Shown piece by piece: positions 53,556 through 61,612 of a DNA stretch of 64,000 nucleotides. Position numbers and translations under genes: made by a program. Under the pieces are notes generated by a model. It did no database searches. It was not told the DNA's origin and saw nothing but the letters and a program-made list of their open reading frames with translations. Each line of letters opens with the position of its first letter. Within the stretch, counting starts at the first letter, position 1. Source of the DNA: Synechococcus sp. UW179A (lineage in GTDB: Bacteria > Cyanobacteriota > Cyanobacteriia > PCC-6307 > Cyanobiaceae); NCBI RefSeq assembly GCF_900473965.1, contig NZ_UCNJ01000012.1:62001-126000 (forward strand), read 5' to 3'.

Positions 53556-54458
53556 TCAGTTCAGCTTTTTCTTCTCTTCAATCATGCGGTGGATGATTGG
53601 TGTGAGGATCAGCTCCATAGCAAATCCCATCTTGCCTCCGTTCACCACGATGCTGGTGGGACTGGACATGAACGAGTCGTGGATCATGTTCAGAAGATCG
53701 TTGAAGTCAATCCCCCATTTCTCTCGAGCCCCCTTGCGGAAGTGAATGATCACAAAGCTTTCATCTGGGCTGGGAATGTTCCTGCAGATGAAGGGGTTGG
53801 AGGTATCGACCGTTGGGACTCTCTGGAAATTGATATCGGTGCGACTGAACTGTGGACAGATGTGATTGATGTAGTCAGGCATCCTGCGCAGGATGGTGTC
53901 CACAATTGCTTCCGCTGAATAGCCCCGCTCGGCATTGTCACGGTGGATCTTCTGAATCCATTCGAGATTGGTGATCGGCACCACACCCACCAAAAGATCG
54001 GCGAGTGATGCAACGTCGTAGGCATCACCTTTTACTCCACCGTGAAGACCTTCGTAAAACAACAGGTCCGTGCCAGTTGGAATGTCTTCCCAGGGTGTGA
54101 ACTGGCCGGGGTTTAGATCGACTCCTAGGCGTGAATTGTGTTCGGCGGCTTCTTCTGGACTGTGCAGGTAGTAGCGCTTCTGCCCGCCTCCTGTTTCGCC
54201 GTAGACGCGGAAGAGTTCCTCAAGCTTGTCAAACAGGTTGGCTTCAGGGCCGAAGTGGGAGAAGTTCTCACCCTTGGCCAGAGCATCAGCCATGGCATCT
54301 TTCATGGCCATGCGCTCGAAGCGGTGATAGCTGTCACCTTCAACGACAGCCGGTGTGATGCTTTCACGGGCGAAGATGTGCTCGAAGGCACGCTTCACGG
54401 TGCTGGTGCCGGCACCTGAGGAACCGGTGACAGCCACGACGGGGTGACGCTTCGACAT
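53556..54458 (-). CDS. prk: Phosphoribulokinase, class I (proteobacterial type)
   Basis: Prk makes ribulose-1,5-bisphosphate from ribulose-5-phosphate and ATP, the step before RuBisCO. The 300-residue protein has the P-loop VAVTGSSGAGTSTVKRAF, the substrate segment AVVEGDSYHRFERMAMKD, DLLFYEGLHGGVKGDAYDVA and an Arg-rich C-terminal half. The length and the P-loop without cysteine fit the class I enzymes of proteobacteria; the usual cyanobacterial class II enzyme has a redox Cys pair near the N-terminus. The only cysteines lie in HICPQF and FICRNIP. Thioredoxin/CP12 control of this enzyme is therefore doubtful. Another class II gene could exist elsewhere in the genome. Confidence 0.93.
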   Translation of the reverse strand: MSKRHPVVAVTGSSGAGTSTVKRAFEHIFARESITPAVVEGDSYHRFERMAMKDAMADALAKGENFSHFGPEANLFDKLEELFRVYGETGGGQKRYYLHSPEEAAEHNSRLGVDLNPGQFTPWEDIPTGTDLLFYEGLHGGVKGDAYDVASLADLLVGVVPITNLEWIQKIHRDNAERGYSAEAIVDTILRRMPDYINHICPQFSRTDINFQRVPTVDTSNPFICRNIPSPDESFVIIHFRKGAREKWGIDFNDLLNMIHDSFMSSPTSIVVNGGKMGFAMELILTPIIHRMIEEKKKLN

Positions 54459-54533
54459 CGACGGAGGCAGATCTGGCCCGAAGAGTTTGGCAGGTCAACG
54501 GACCGATTCCGAATTTTGCTTGATCTAATCCGC

Positions 54534-55607
54534 TCAGAGTGCCTTGAGCAGCTCTTCGCCCATCGCCCTGCAACCCAGTGGTGTACAACCTTCCGCCATT
54601 AAATCGCCGGTGCGGAAGCCCTTGGCCAGCACTTGATCCACAGCCTTTTCCAGTGCGTCAGCAGCGCTGGGCTGCTTCAAGCCTGTTCTCAGCATCATCG
54701 CTGCGGAGAGAACCATGGCCATGGGGTTGGCTTTGTCTTGGCCAGCGATGTCCGGGGCTGATCCATGCACCGGTTCAAAGAGCCCCGGCCCGTCACTTCC
54801 CAGGGAGGCTGAGGGCAGCATGCCGATGGATCCCGTAAGCATGGCTGCCTCATCGCTGAGTATGTCGCCGAAAAGATTGCCTGTGAGCAGGACATCGAAC
54901 TGACGTGGAGCTCGCACGAGCTGCATCGCAGCGTTGTCCACGTACATGTGACTCACCTCCACGTTGCTGTAGTTGTTCGACAAGGCATCCACGCGGTCTC
55001 TCCATAGCTGGCTGACATCAAGAACGTTGGCCTTGTCAACAGAGCAGAGTTGGCCCCTCCGCTCACCCGCCAGCTCGAAAGCCACCTTGGCGATCCGATC
55101 CACCTCTGAATTCGAGTAGGTCATGGTGTTGAAGCCCCGTTCTTCTCCATCAGCTTCGATTCGACCTTTTGGTTGGCCGAAGTAGATGCCACCTGTCAGT
55201 TCACGGACAACCATCAGATCGACTCCTTCAATGACTTCCGGCCGAAGAGTGCTGGCATCGATCAAGGCGGGCACAATCTTCACCGGGCGGAGATTGGCGA
55301 AAAGCTGCATGCCTGAACGCAGCGCCAGCAGTCCGCTTTCCGGTCGCTTGTCTCTCGGTAATGCATCAAAACGTGGACTGCCGATCGCGGCAAGCAACAC
55401 GGCATCCGCTGAACGGCATGTCTCCAGCGTGCTTGCCGGCAACGGTTCTCCAGTGGCGTCGATGGCGGCTCCACCGATCAGCTGTTGATCGAACGTCAGG
55501 TTGAAGTCGAAACGAGAGGCGACGACTTCAAGCAGCTCTCGGACAACGGCGGTGATTTCCGGACCGATGCCGTCACCAGGAAGAAGAACGACTCGATTCT
55601 GATCCAT
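54534..55607 (-). CDS. leuB: 3-isopropylmalate dehydrogenase
   Basis: LeuB oxidises and decarboxylates 3-isopropylmalate in leucine synthesis. The 357-residue protein shows VVLLPGDGIGPEITAVVREL, the substrate loop RPESGLLALRSGMQLFANLR, VRELTGGIYFGQPKGR, FGDILSDEAAMLTGSIGMLP and LFEPVHGSAPDIAGQDKANP, which form the active site and NAD specificity region. The length is normal. It lies on the minus strand between lpxD and prk. The gaps on both sides are short, so a longer transcript is likely. Confidence 0.97.
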   Translation of the reverse strand: MDQNRVVLLPGDGIGPEITAVVRELLEVVASRFDFNLTFDQQLIGGAAIDATGEPLPASTLETCRSADAVLLAAIGSPRFDALPRDKRPESGLLALRSGMQLFANLRPVKIVPALIDASTLRPEVIEGVDLMVVRELTGGIYFGQPKGRIEADGEERGFNTMTYSNSEVDRIAKVAFELAGERRGQLCSVDKANVLDVSQLWRDRVDALSNNYSNVEVSHMYVDNAAMQLVRAPRQFDVLLTGNLFGDILSDEAAMLTGSIGMLPSASLGSDGPGLFEPVHGSAPDIAGQDKANPMAMVLSAAMMLRTGLKQPSAADALEKAVDQVLAKGFRTGDLMAEGCTPLGCRAMGEELLKAL

Positions 55608-55638
55608 GTTGCCGAGCCCGGACAGTGCTGGGGGGAGA

Positions 55639-56718
55639 TTACTGAGCGGTCTCTGATCCTTCAGGGCGAGAGGCCGGTGGTGCAGCCTGACGCTGGAGCT
55701 GTCGAAGTTGTTTGGTCATTTCCGGCAATTTGCTGAAGGCCGCAGAACAGCGCAGCCAGAGCCTATTGGGAATGGCTGGATAACCACTCACCACTTCCCC
55801 TGAGGCGATCTCGCCATGGATGCCGCTCTTGGAGCTCGCGATGGCTCTGTCGCCGATCACTGCACGATTGGCGACGCCCACCTGTCCGGCAAGAATTACC
55901 CCATGACCGAGACGCGCTCCACCGGCAATACCCACCTGTGAGGCCAGGGCGCAGCCCCGTCCTGTCACCACGCCGTGGCCGATCTGGACCAGGTTGTCGA
56001 CTTTGCTGCCGGCTCCAATCCGCGTTTCACCCACGGAGGGACGATCAATCGTGCTCCCGCAGCCGATCTCGACTCCATCTTCGAGAACCACCAATCCGGT
56101 CTGGGGCATCTTGCGCCAACCCTTGGCCGTTGGCACAAAGCCAAACCCCTCGGATCCCACGACTGCGTTGGAGTGAACAACGCAACCTTTGCCGATGCGG
56201 CATCCGGGGTGAAGAACGGCATTGGCATGCAATTCGCACCCTTCACCGATTTCCACATTGCCGTAGATCACCACTCCTGGATGGATCACGGTTTGAGCTC
56301 CGATCCGAGTGTCATCCCCAATCGTCACGTTGGCGCAGACGCTGACACCAGCGCCAATCTGCACGCGATCGGAGATCACGGCGCTGGGATGAATGCCGGC
56401 GTTTTGAACAGGACGGGGATGCAATTGTTCCAGTGCTTCTGCGAAAGCCAGTCTTGGATCGCGACAGACGGCCCAGGCCAGTTTTCTTTGCTCGGCAAAT
56501 GTCTTCAGCTCCTCCTGATCAGGCAGGAGTAGTGCACCCACTGCACTGGTCTCAAGGCTTGTGATCAGGGCATTGCCTTGTTCAAGGAAGCTGAGCTGAT
56601 CGGGTTGTGCGCATTCAAGAGAAGCAGCCCCACGCAGTTCAGGATCTTGGCCTCTGGAAACCTTCAGAACGCCGCATTCGCCCTGCTCAAGAATGGCGAT
56701 CAACTCGCTGAAGCGCAT
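55639..56718 (-). CDS. lpxD: UDP-3-O-(3-hydroxyacyl)glucosamine N-acyltransferase
   Basis: LpxD adds the second hydroxy-acyl chain in lipid A synthesis. The 359-residue protein has an N-terminal uridine-binding domain and a left-handed beta-helix of hexapeptide repeats ([40 protein letters not shown]). The catalytic His is in [20 protein letters not shown], followed by the C-terminal helix ([17 protein letters not shown]). Cyanobacteria make a simplified lipid A, and lpxD is part of their core set. The start codon at 56718 follows an AT-rich gap of about 800 bases on the right. Confidence 0.96.
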   Translation of the reverse strand: MRFSELIAILEQGECGVLKVSRGQDPELRGAASLECAQPDQLSFLEQGNALITSLETSAVGALLLPDQEELKTFAEQRKLAWAVCRDPRLAFAEALEQLHPRPVQNAGIHPSAVISDRVQIGAGVSVCANVTIGDDTRIGAQTVIHPGVVIYGNVEIGEGCELHANAVLHPGCRIGKGCVVHSNAVVGSEGFGFVPTAKGWRKMPQTGLVVLEDGVEIGCGSTIDRPSVGETRIGAGSKVDNLVQIGHGVVTGRGCALASQVGIAGGARLGHGVILAGQVGVANRAVIGDRAIASSKSGIHGEIASGEVVSGYPAIPNRLWLRCSAAFSKLPEMTKQLRQLQRQAAPPASRPEGSETAQ

Positions 56719-57226
56719 GGAGACGTACCGATTGACTGAACATCGTTTTCACAGCTGAAATTCTCAGGCTGGTTGGCAACGCGTTCGCTACTGACAGCCT
56801 TTGAGAATCCAGTGAGAAGTTCCAGTTAATTTAGCCGGCTAAGAGGTTGATGATGCGCCCCCAACGGTTCCGAAATCACGACTTTTCGTGAGTGTAAATA
56901 GGCGATACTGGTTGACTGCATTTGCCGAACACCGCGACTAGGTAATGCTTTATGAAGGGATTTTCGATTTTTTGTCTACTCTCAATTCTGCCAATGCTTC
57001 AAGGAGCAAGCAAGTACTTTCGTGCTTTAGTTTTGAGGTTTAAATTCTTGAGTGCTGAATTCTTAGGCCTTGCGGCTTGAGGCAAGTGTTGTTGTTGTTT
57101 CGTTTCTAGGTTTGGATTTTTTGTCAATATTCTTTCGCTCCGTTGTTGTCTTTTGGTCGTATTTGTTTAGTTGAGAAAAAGGTTGGTTAGCCTGTTGGCT
57201 ATGCTGGACCATCTCAACAAGCAGTT
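56719..57226. other. AT-rich intergenic region right of lpxD
   Basis: About 510 bases. The lpxD promoter (minus strand) should lie at the left end. A plus-strand 42-codon frame from ATG 56952 encodes a peptide with a hydrophobic start (GFSIFCLLSILPMLQG), but it has no clear ribosome-binding site and I do not call it. The rest shows poly-T/poly-A stretches without a clear function. Confidence 0.4.
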
Positions 57227-57310
57227 ATGTCCAAGTGGATTCTGATTCTTGGAGTTTTGTATTCAGGCCTTCTTCTTTATATCTATTTGATTTTGCCTGC
57301 AATTAAGTAG
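57227..57310 (+). CDS. Possible 27-residue single-TM membrane peptide
   Basis: ATG 57227 to TAG 57310 encodes a peptide that is almost entirely one hydrophobic helix (WILILGVLYSGLLLYIYLIL) with Lys near both ends (residues 3 and 27). This is the size and shape of small thylakoid subunits of photosystems, cytochrome b6f or NDH-1, but it matches none of those I know (PetG, PetN, PsaM, PsbM, PsbT). No good ribosome-binding site is visible. It is a candidate only. Confidence 0.35.
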   Translation: MSKWILILGVLYSGLLLYIYLILPAIK

Positions 57311-57465
57311 TCCTTCGCTGTCGGTTCGGTGCGAATCCGTTCATCTGTTTGAAGGAGTTTATCCTTTTTCGTTAGTTTGCGCATTGATCGGAGTTGGATT
57401 GAATGGGTTATAAGCGACTGAAGGTGGGTTGGTTAGGTGATGTATTGCTTCTGATGTTGTTGGTT

Positions 57466-57516
57466 GTGGTAGACGCTGATACCACTGCGTAGCGAGTCTA
57501 TCGCTAATCTAGCGAT
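57466..57516 (+). repeat. Overlapping inverted repeats upstream of a small membrane protein gene
   Basis: GTGGTA (57466-57471) pairs with TACCAC (57480-57485). Directly after it, TAGCGA (57490-57495), TCGCTA (57501-57506) and TAGCGA (57510-57515) alternate, so the central TCGCTA can pair with either flank, giving two mutually exclusive hairpins (the second extends to ATCGCTA/TAGCGAT). They lie 17 bases before the ATG at 57533. Confidence 0.6.
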
Positions 57517-57532
57517 GGTTGTTAATCTTGTT

Positions 57533-57709
57533 ATGTCAGCAAAACAGGATCCGATTATTAGTTTGTTCGCTGCAGCGTCTGTCGGGGCATTTCTGTTGAC
57601 GTCTTGGCTGGCCCACGATTACGCCAATATTATTATCCCATTTCTCTTGCTTAGTATGATTTGTGCCAACGGATTTGGGTATTATATGGGACTTTCCGCA
57701 AACAAATAG
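57533..57709 (+). CDS. Small two-TM membrane protein
   Basis: From ATG 57533 the 58-residue protein has two hydrophobic stretches, IISLFAAASVGAFLLTSWLA and IIIPFLLLSMICANGFGYYM, separated by the polar segment HDYAN. I do not recognise it, but composition and topology are clearly protein-like, and such small proteins are common next to thylakoid functions in picocyanobacteria. ATG 57515, which overlaps the hairpin, is an alternative start adding six residues. No ribosome-binding site is visible for either. Confidence 0.5.
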   Translation: MSAKQDPIISLFAAASVGAFLLTSWLAHDYANIIIPFLLLSMICANGFGYYMGLSANK

Positions 57710-57813
57710 GTCTTTGAATTATGCTAAATTATTTGAGTTTATGCCGGATTGATCAGTGAATTTGGGGGGCTTGAGATGCCTTCCCCTTTAAAATTCTCAT
57801 TTAAATGCACTAT

Positions 57814-58935
57814 TCATGAATTTGAGCCCTGGTGTGTTGTCGGCATCATCAACACCATGGCGTCGCGATGGACCACGACAGGTGAATTGCCAGTGGTTGT
57901 CTGATTCGATGACTGCTCGGTCAAGAGATCGCTCAACTTCTCGCTGCTCATCGTTGCCAGCCCTCTAGCCACTTCCTGGCCGTTCTCATTAAGCAGGAGC
58001 ACAGCCTGGTTTGCATCGAACTGTCCCTCCAGCTCGGTGACACCAACAAGCAGAAGCGAAGCTCCCTTGTTCAGCAGTGCTCGACAAGCTCCTGGATCAA
58101 GGTGCAACGAACCTGTTGGTTTCAGTGCATGGGCTAGCCAGCTCTTGCGATTGCCAAGCGGTTGAGGATGGGGATGGAAAACAGTGCCGCCTCGCCCTCC
58201 GCGCAGAATGTTCTGCAGTGGCTCAGATTTTCGGCCATCGCCCAGATGCACTGTGACGCCGCTTGCTGTGGCGATTCGAGCAGCCGCAAGCTTTGTGGCC
58301 ATTCCCCCAGTCCCCCACTGGCCGCCGCTGCCTGCACCTTCTTCGAGCTCTCCGATCTGCTCGTGATCATGCACATCCTTAATTGGAGTGGCATTGAGAT
58401 CACTGCGAGGGTCTGCTGAGTAAAGGCTGTCCACATCAGTGAGCAGAATCAGCTCATCTGCCTTGACTGCAGCAGCTACGAGAGCTGAGAGGGTGTCGTT
58501 GTCACCGAATTTCAGCTCGTCCGATGACACCGTGTCGTTGCCATTCACCACAGGAAGCACTCCCCACTCGAGCAGTTGATTCAATGTGGCGGATGCATTG
58601 TGGTAGCTCAAGCGGTCTGCAAGGTCCGCTCGAGTGAGAAGCACCTGCGCTACGGGAATGGAGTGGCAGGAGAATGCTTTTTCATAGAGGCTCATTAAAT
58701 ATCCCTGGCCCACTGATGCGGCAGCCTGCAGGCCTGGAAGGCTGAGGGGACGCTGGGTCATTCCGAGCCGTTGGCAGCCGAGACCAACGGCTCCAGATGA
58801 CACCAATACCGTTCGATCGCCGCGGCCCATGCTTTCCGCCAGTGTCCTGGATAACCCTGCAATCGCCTCAGCCGTGGACGTTTCTTGGCGTTGTCTCAGC
58901 AGGCTGGTACCCACTTTCACAACCCTGAGCGTCAT
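57814..58935 (-). CDS. proB: Glutamate 5-kinase
   Basis: ProB phosphorylates glutamate as the first step of proline synthesis and is feedback-inhibited by proline. The 373-residue protein has MTLRVVKVGTSLLRQ at the N-terminus, TVLVSSGAVGLGCQRLGM, VLPVVNGNDTVSSDELKFGD and GGMATKLAAARIATASGVTV, and a C-terminal PUA domain from about residue 275. The ATG at 58935 gives the normal N-terminus; the open frame to 59001 adds 22 unrelated residues. It overlaps the upstream YqeG-like gene by four bases. Confidence 0.95.
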   Translation of the reverse strand: MTLRVVKVGTSLLRQRQETSTAEAIAGLSRTLAESMGRGDRTVLVSSGAVGLGCQRLGMTQRPLSLPGLQAAASVGQGYLMSLYEKAFSCHSIPVAQVLLTRADLADRLSYHNASATLNQLLEWGVLPVVNGNDTVSSDELKFGDNDTLSALVAAAVKADELILLTDVDSLYSADPRSDLNATPIKDVHDHEQIGELEEGAGSGGQWGTGGMATKLAAARIATASGVTVHLGDGRKSEPLQNILRGGRGGTVFHPHPQPLGNRKSWLAHALKPTGSLHLDPGACRALLNKGASLLLVGVTELEGQFDANQAVLLLNENGQEVARGLATMSSEKLSDLLTEQSSNQTTTGNSPVVVHRDAMVLMMPTTHQGSNS

Positions 58936-59444
58936 TGACCCACTGCTCCAAAAAATCTGGCGAGATGCCGTTCCAGCCTTTGAACACGATCGTGACTGCA
59001 CGGTGTGCCGTCGAAGCGAGGTGGTCTCACTAACACGGTGTAAAGCCCCAGTCTGTTGCCGGCAAGAACATCGGTGAACACGCGATCCCCCACCATGGCG
59101 ATCTCTGCGGGCACATTTGGAAGCTTGTTGATCACACGGCGAATCGCTCCTCTTCGAGGCTTTGCTGCCGAGCAGGTGTACGTCACATTGAGCTGATCCG
59201 CCACTGCCTGGATTCTCTGACGCGAGGGGTTGTTGCTGATCAGATGGATGTGCAGCAAACGCGATGCTTCGTCAGCCCAACGACGCATTGGAGCGGGAAG
59301 TTCCACATCACGCCCTGGAAGAAGGGTGCGGTCCACATCGAGTAATAGAACCCTGATTCCCCTCCCGATTAGTGGTTCCAGGGGCAAGTGGGCCAGGGTC
59401 AGCCCCGGATCCCAATCCGGTATTAGCCAGTGACGCTGCATCAC
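58932..59444 (-). CDS. YqeG-family HAD phosphatase
   Basis: The 170-residue protein of the HAD superfamily (subfamily IIIA) has the DxD motif LLLDVDRTLLPGRDVELP with the nucleophile Asp, the Ser/Asn motif HLISNNPSRQRI, a Lys in CSAAKPRRGAIRRV and the acidic motif IAMVGDRVFTDVLAGNRLG. YqeG/GEP4-type enzymes include phosphatidylglycerophosphate phosphatases, so a role in phosphatidylglycerol synthesis is possible here, which would matter for thylakoids; that is inference. The start overlaps the stop of the DUF3727 gene, and the stop overlaps proB. Confidence 0.88.
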   Translation of the reverse strand: MMQRHWLIPDWDPGLTLAHLPLEPLIGRGIRVLLLDVDRTLLPGRDVELPAPMRRWADEASRLLHIHLISNNPSRQRIQAVADQLNVTYTCSAAKPRRGAIRRVINKLPNVPAEIAMVGDRVFTDVLAGNRLGLYTVLVRPPRFDGTPCSHDRVQRLERHLARFFGAVGQ

Positions 59445-59983
59445 TCAGGCAGTCCCTGTTCATCCAGCTCGGCTTCAATTCTTGGTTGAACGCGGTCGAA
59501 CTCATCACCCTCGACCAGCAATGCTGCACCGTCGTCCATCCTTGCCACAACAAAAAATGGATCCAGAGGGATGTACAGGCCGTATTCCTGTTCATCCACC
59601 AGAAAACTCACCAACAGCTCGTAGGTCTCGGATTCATCATCAACGTCCTCATCGTCGAGATCTTCGGGGTCTGGTTCATCAAGCTCACCGTTGACGGTCA
59701 GAGTCACCGCTGAGCGAACCAGGGTGAGATCGTGTTCCTGAAGCACGACGTCAGCGACTGAAAGGATCGGTTCGCTACTGGTGATGCTTTCGATCAGCTC
59801 CGGATCATCCCCGTCTCGCAGCCGGAACAGACATACAGGCGTGTCAACCGGCGTGAGCAGGGCGTAATCCTTGTCATCGAGTGGAATGAGTTGCTCAAGA
59901 AAACAGAGCAGGTCATGTCCGTCACGGTCCTTGACGAGAACGGTGGGCACCTCACCGCTGGATGCAGGTCCGCTTGAACTCAT
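59441..59983 (-). CDS. DUF3727 family acidic protein
   Basis: The 180-residue, very acidic protein (for example EPDPEDLDDEDVDDESETYE) shows two related halves: VLVKDRDGHDLLCFLEQLIP with YALLTPVDTPVCLF, and YELLVSFLVDEQEYGLYIPL. This is the DUF1292/DUF3727 pattern of cyanobacteria and plastids. No catalytic residues are recognised and no function is known to me. It overlaps ruvX at its start and the YqeG-like gene at its end by four bases each, as part of a tight minus-strand operon. Confidence 0.82.
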   Translation of the reverse strand: MSSSGPASSGEVPTVLVKDRDGHDLLCFLEQLIPLDDKDYALLTPVDTPVCLFRLRDGDDPELIESITSSEPILSVADVVLQEHDLTLVRSAVTLTVNGELDEPDPEDLDDEDVDDESETYELLVSFLVDEQEYGLYIPLDPFFVVARMDDGAALLVEGDEFDRVQPRIEAELDEQGLPE

Positions 59984-60486
59984 GGCGCTGGAGGAATTGA
60001 AATACAGGATCTTGCATCAGCATCCGTTTCGCCACGATCCTCAGGCGCCATCTGGACTGGTTGCGCTTCAGGTCCATCGGCTAGCCACTGTTCAAGCAGA
60101 AGTGCTGCCGCTGCGCTGTCCAGTCGGCCAGTGCGATCACCATGCAGCTGATGGCGCTCTCCAGCTGCCCAGCTGCTGCTGTGCTCGTTCACAAGGGCCA
60201 TCGGAAGTGACAGGGCACGGGCCAGGCGGACTCCGTAGCGATGACAGTATTTGGCTTGCATGGTTGGGTTGCCGCTGTCATCCAGAGGAAGTCCCACGAC
60301 CAATGCTTCTACCCGGCGATCGTCGCAGAGTGTCTTGATTTGACTGAGATCGTTGCCGAAGTCACCACGTTTCAACGCCTGGAGTGGTGTGACAGTCAAT
60401 CCAAGGCCGTCACAGCCTGCCAGTCCGATTCTTCGACGCCCTACATCAAGGCTGAGAGCAGATCGCGCGCGGGGACGTGAGTTCAA
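59980..60486 (-). CDS. ruvX: Holliday junction resolvase-like RuvX/YqgF
   Basis: RuvX/YqgF nucleases act in RNA processing and possibly at recombination junctions. The 168-residue protein has the RNase H-like core: SALSLDVGRRRIGLAGCDGL with the first acidic residue, ALVVGLPLDDSGNP, and the third site NEHSSSWAAGER, where the usual DE pair reads NE. The last Asp lies in RLDSAAAALLLEQWL. I place the start at TTG 60486, one base after the stop of the upstream gene; the open frame to 60597 adds non-family sequence. The C-terminal 25 residues are a family-unlike tail. Confidence 0.85.
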   Translation of the reverse strand: MNSRPRARSALSLDVGRRRIGLAGCDGLGLTVTPLQALKRGDFGNDLSQIKTLCDDRRVEALVVGLPLDDSGNPTMQAKYCHRYGVRLARALSLPMALVNEHSSSWAAGERHQLHGDRTGRLDSAAAALLLEQWLADGPEAQPVQMAPEDRGETDADARSCISIPPAP

Positions 60487-60487
60487 C

Positions 60488-61561
60488 TCAACGCCTCGGG
60501 GCCAGGCTCGGGGTGGGCAATGGAGGTTGTTGAGGCTGCAGGCGACCAAGCATGGATTCAAGTGGCCGGAGCCCACCCAGGCTGCGCTGGTGCACACGCC
60601 TCCAGATGCTTCGCCCCAGCATCATTTCTTGAGATCCTTCCTGCCATCCCTCTCTTGCGAGTACGGACTTCAGCTGGTGGTCTTCTTCCGCAACGAGAAG
60701 TGTTGGGGGAATCGGCTGACTGAGTAGTTGAGATAACGCTGCGGGTAATCCAATGCCGATGCGTTCATCCCACGCCGGACCCCGCAGCACTTCAAGACGG
60801 GGTGAATCCATCCCCCATGGACGCTTGATCAGCCCTGCAATCACCTGACTGCTTTCATCTCTCTCCACTGTCAAAACAGTTGACCCGCCGCCGCGCAGGT
60901 CGAGCAGGTCGCACCACTGGCGATCAAGGATCTGTCTGTGCTGTGGACTGATGCTGGCCTGCTCAAGGGCCAACAGCTGTCGTGCATTGTTTTGGTTGAG
61001 AGGATTCCAGCTGAGTCCTTCTGACAGCTGCAGATTGCTCTCTGCGTCAGGGGGTGATGGCGAAACTGTGACCGGCGGATTCCAGATGCGCGCCTGGCGC
61101 AGAGGCTGAAATCCAAGCTCTCGCAGGAGATCCAGTTGCGGCCGGTCCGTGGGGTCGCAGCGCACGAGCCAGCTACGACAGCGGGCGATGTCATCGCTTA
61201 GTGCCTGCTGGATCAGCAATCGCAGGCCTTGCTGGCGACTGAAGTGAAGAGGTGAAGCAATGGAGAGAACGTCGAGATGCCAGCAACTGTTGCGACGGTT
61301 GCTGGAGCGCATTAGTAGCAGGGATTCGATCTGGTCCGCTGATTCAGAGGACGACTCAATCAGAGCGAGCACCCGCGTGAGTCGCGCGTTGAGAGGGTCA
61401 GGAAGACACTGTTCGAGACGGCTAAACCAGGACTGAACCAGCAAGCTCTGCAGAGCGCTGTTCTCGATGCTGGAACAGGCATCGGAAGCCGACGCAATCT
61501 GGGCCAAATGACCGGCTTTTAAGGGCTCAACCCTGAGCCGGAATCCGGCTGATGTTGCCAC
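60488..61561 (-). CDS. GNAT-like conserved cyanobacterial protein
   Basis: The 357-residue soluble protein looks like two acetyltransferase-type halves: an N-terminal part with RQQGLRLLIQQALSDDIARC and RPQLDLLRELGFQPLRQARI, where LGFQ resembles a GNAT beta6 end, and a C-terminal part with VIAGLIKRPWGMDSPRLEVL and REGWQEGSQEMMLGRSIWRR. I could not find a clean acetyl-CoA loop, so enzymatic activity is not assured. It precedes ruvX with a one-base gap, in the proB-DUF3727-ruvX unit. Confidence 0.65.
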   Translation of the reverse strand: MATSAGFRLRVEPLKAGHLAQIASASDACSSIENSALQSLLVQSWFSRLEQCLPDPLNARLTRVLALIESSSESADQIESLLLMRSSNRRNSCWHLDVLSIASPLHFSRQQGLRLLIQQALSDDIARCRSWLVRCDPTDRPQLDLLRELGFQPLRQARIWNPPVTVSPSPPDAESNLQLSEGLSWNPLNQNNARQLLALEQASISPQHRQILDRQWCDLLDLRGGGSTVLTVERDESSQVIAGLIKRPWGMDSPRLEVLRGPAWDERIGIGLPAALSQLLSQPIPPTLLVAEEDHQLKSVLAREGWQEGSQEMMLGRSIWRRVHQRSLGGLRPLESMLGRLQPQQPPLPTPSLAPRR

Positions 61562-61612
61562 GGCAGCCCTCCACCACTGTTTAAATCTATCGCCGCCTTT
61601 CGTTGTGTGAGG

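Noticed and set aside
56952-57080. 42-codon frame with hydrophobic start right of lpxD
   Set aside because: No ribosome-binding site, unusual codon use, and a C-terminal part that does not look like protein.
57311-57345. GGTTCGGTGCGAATCC resembling a tRNA T-arm
   Set aside because: No acceptor, D- or anticodon arms fit around it; no tRNA can be folded.
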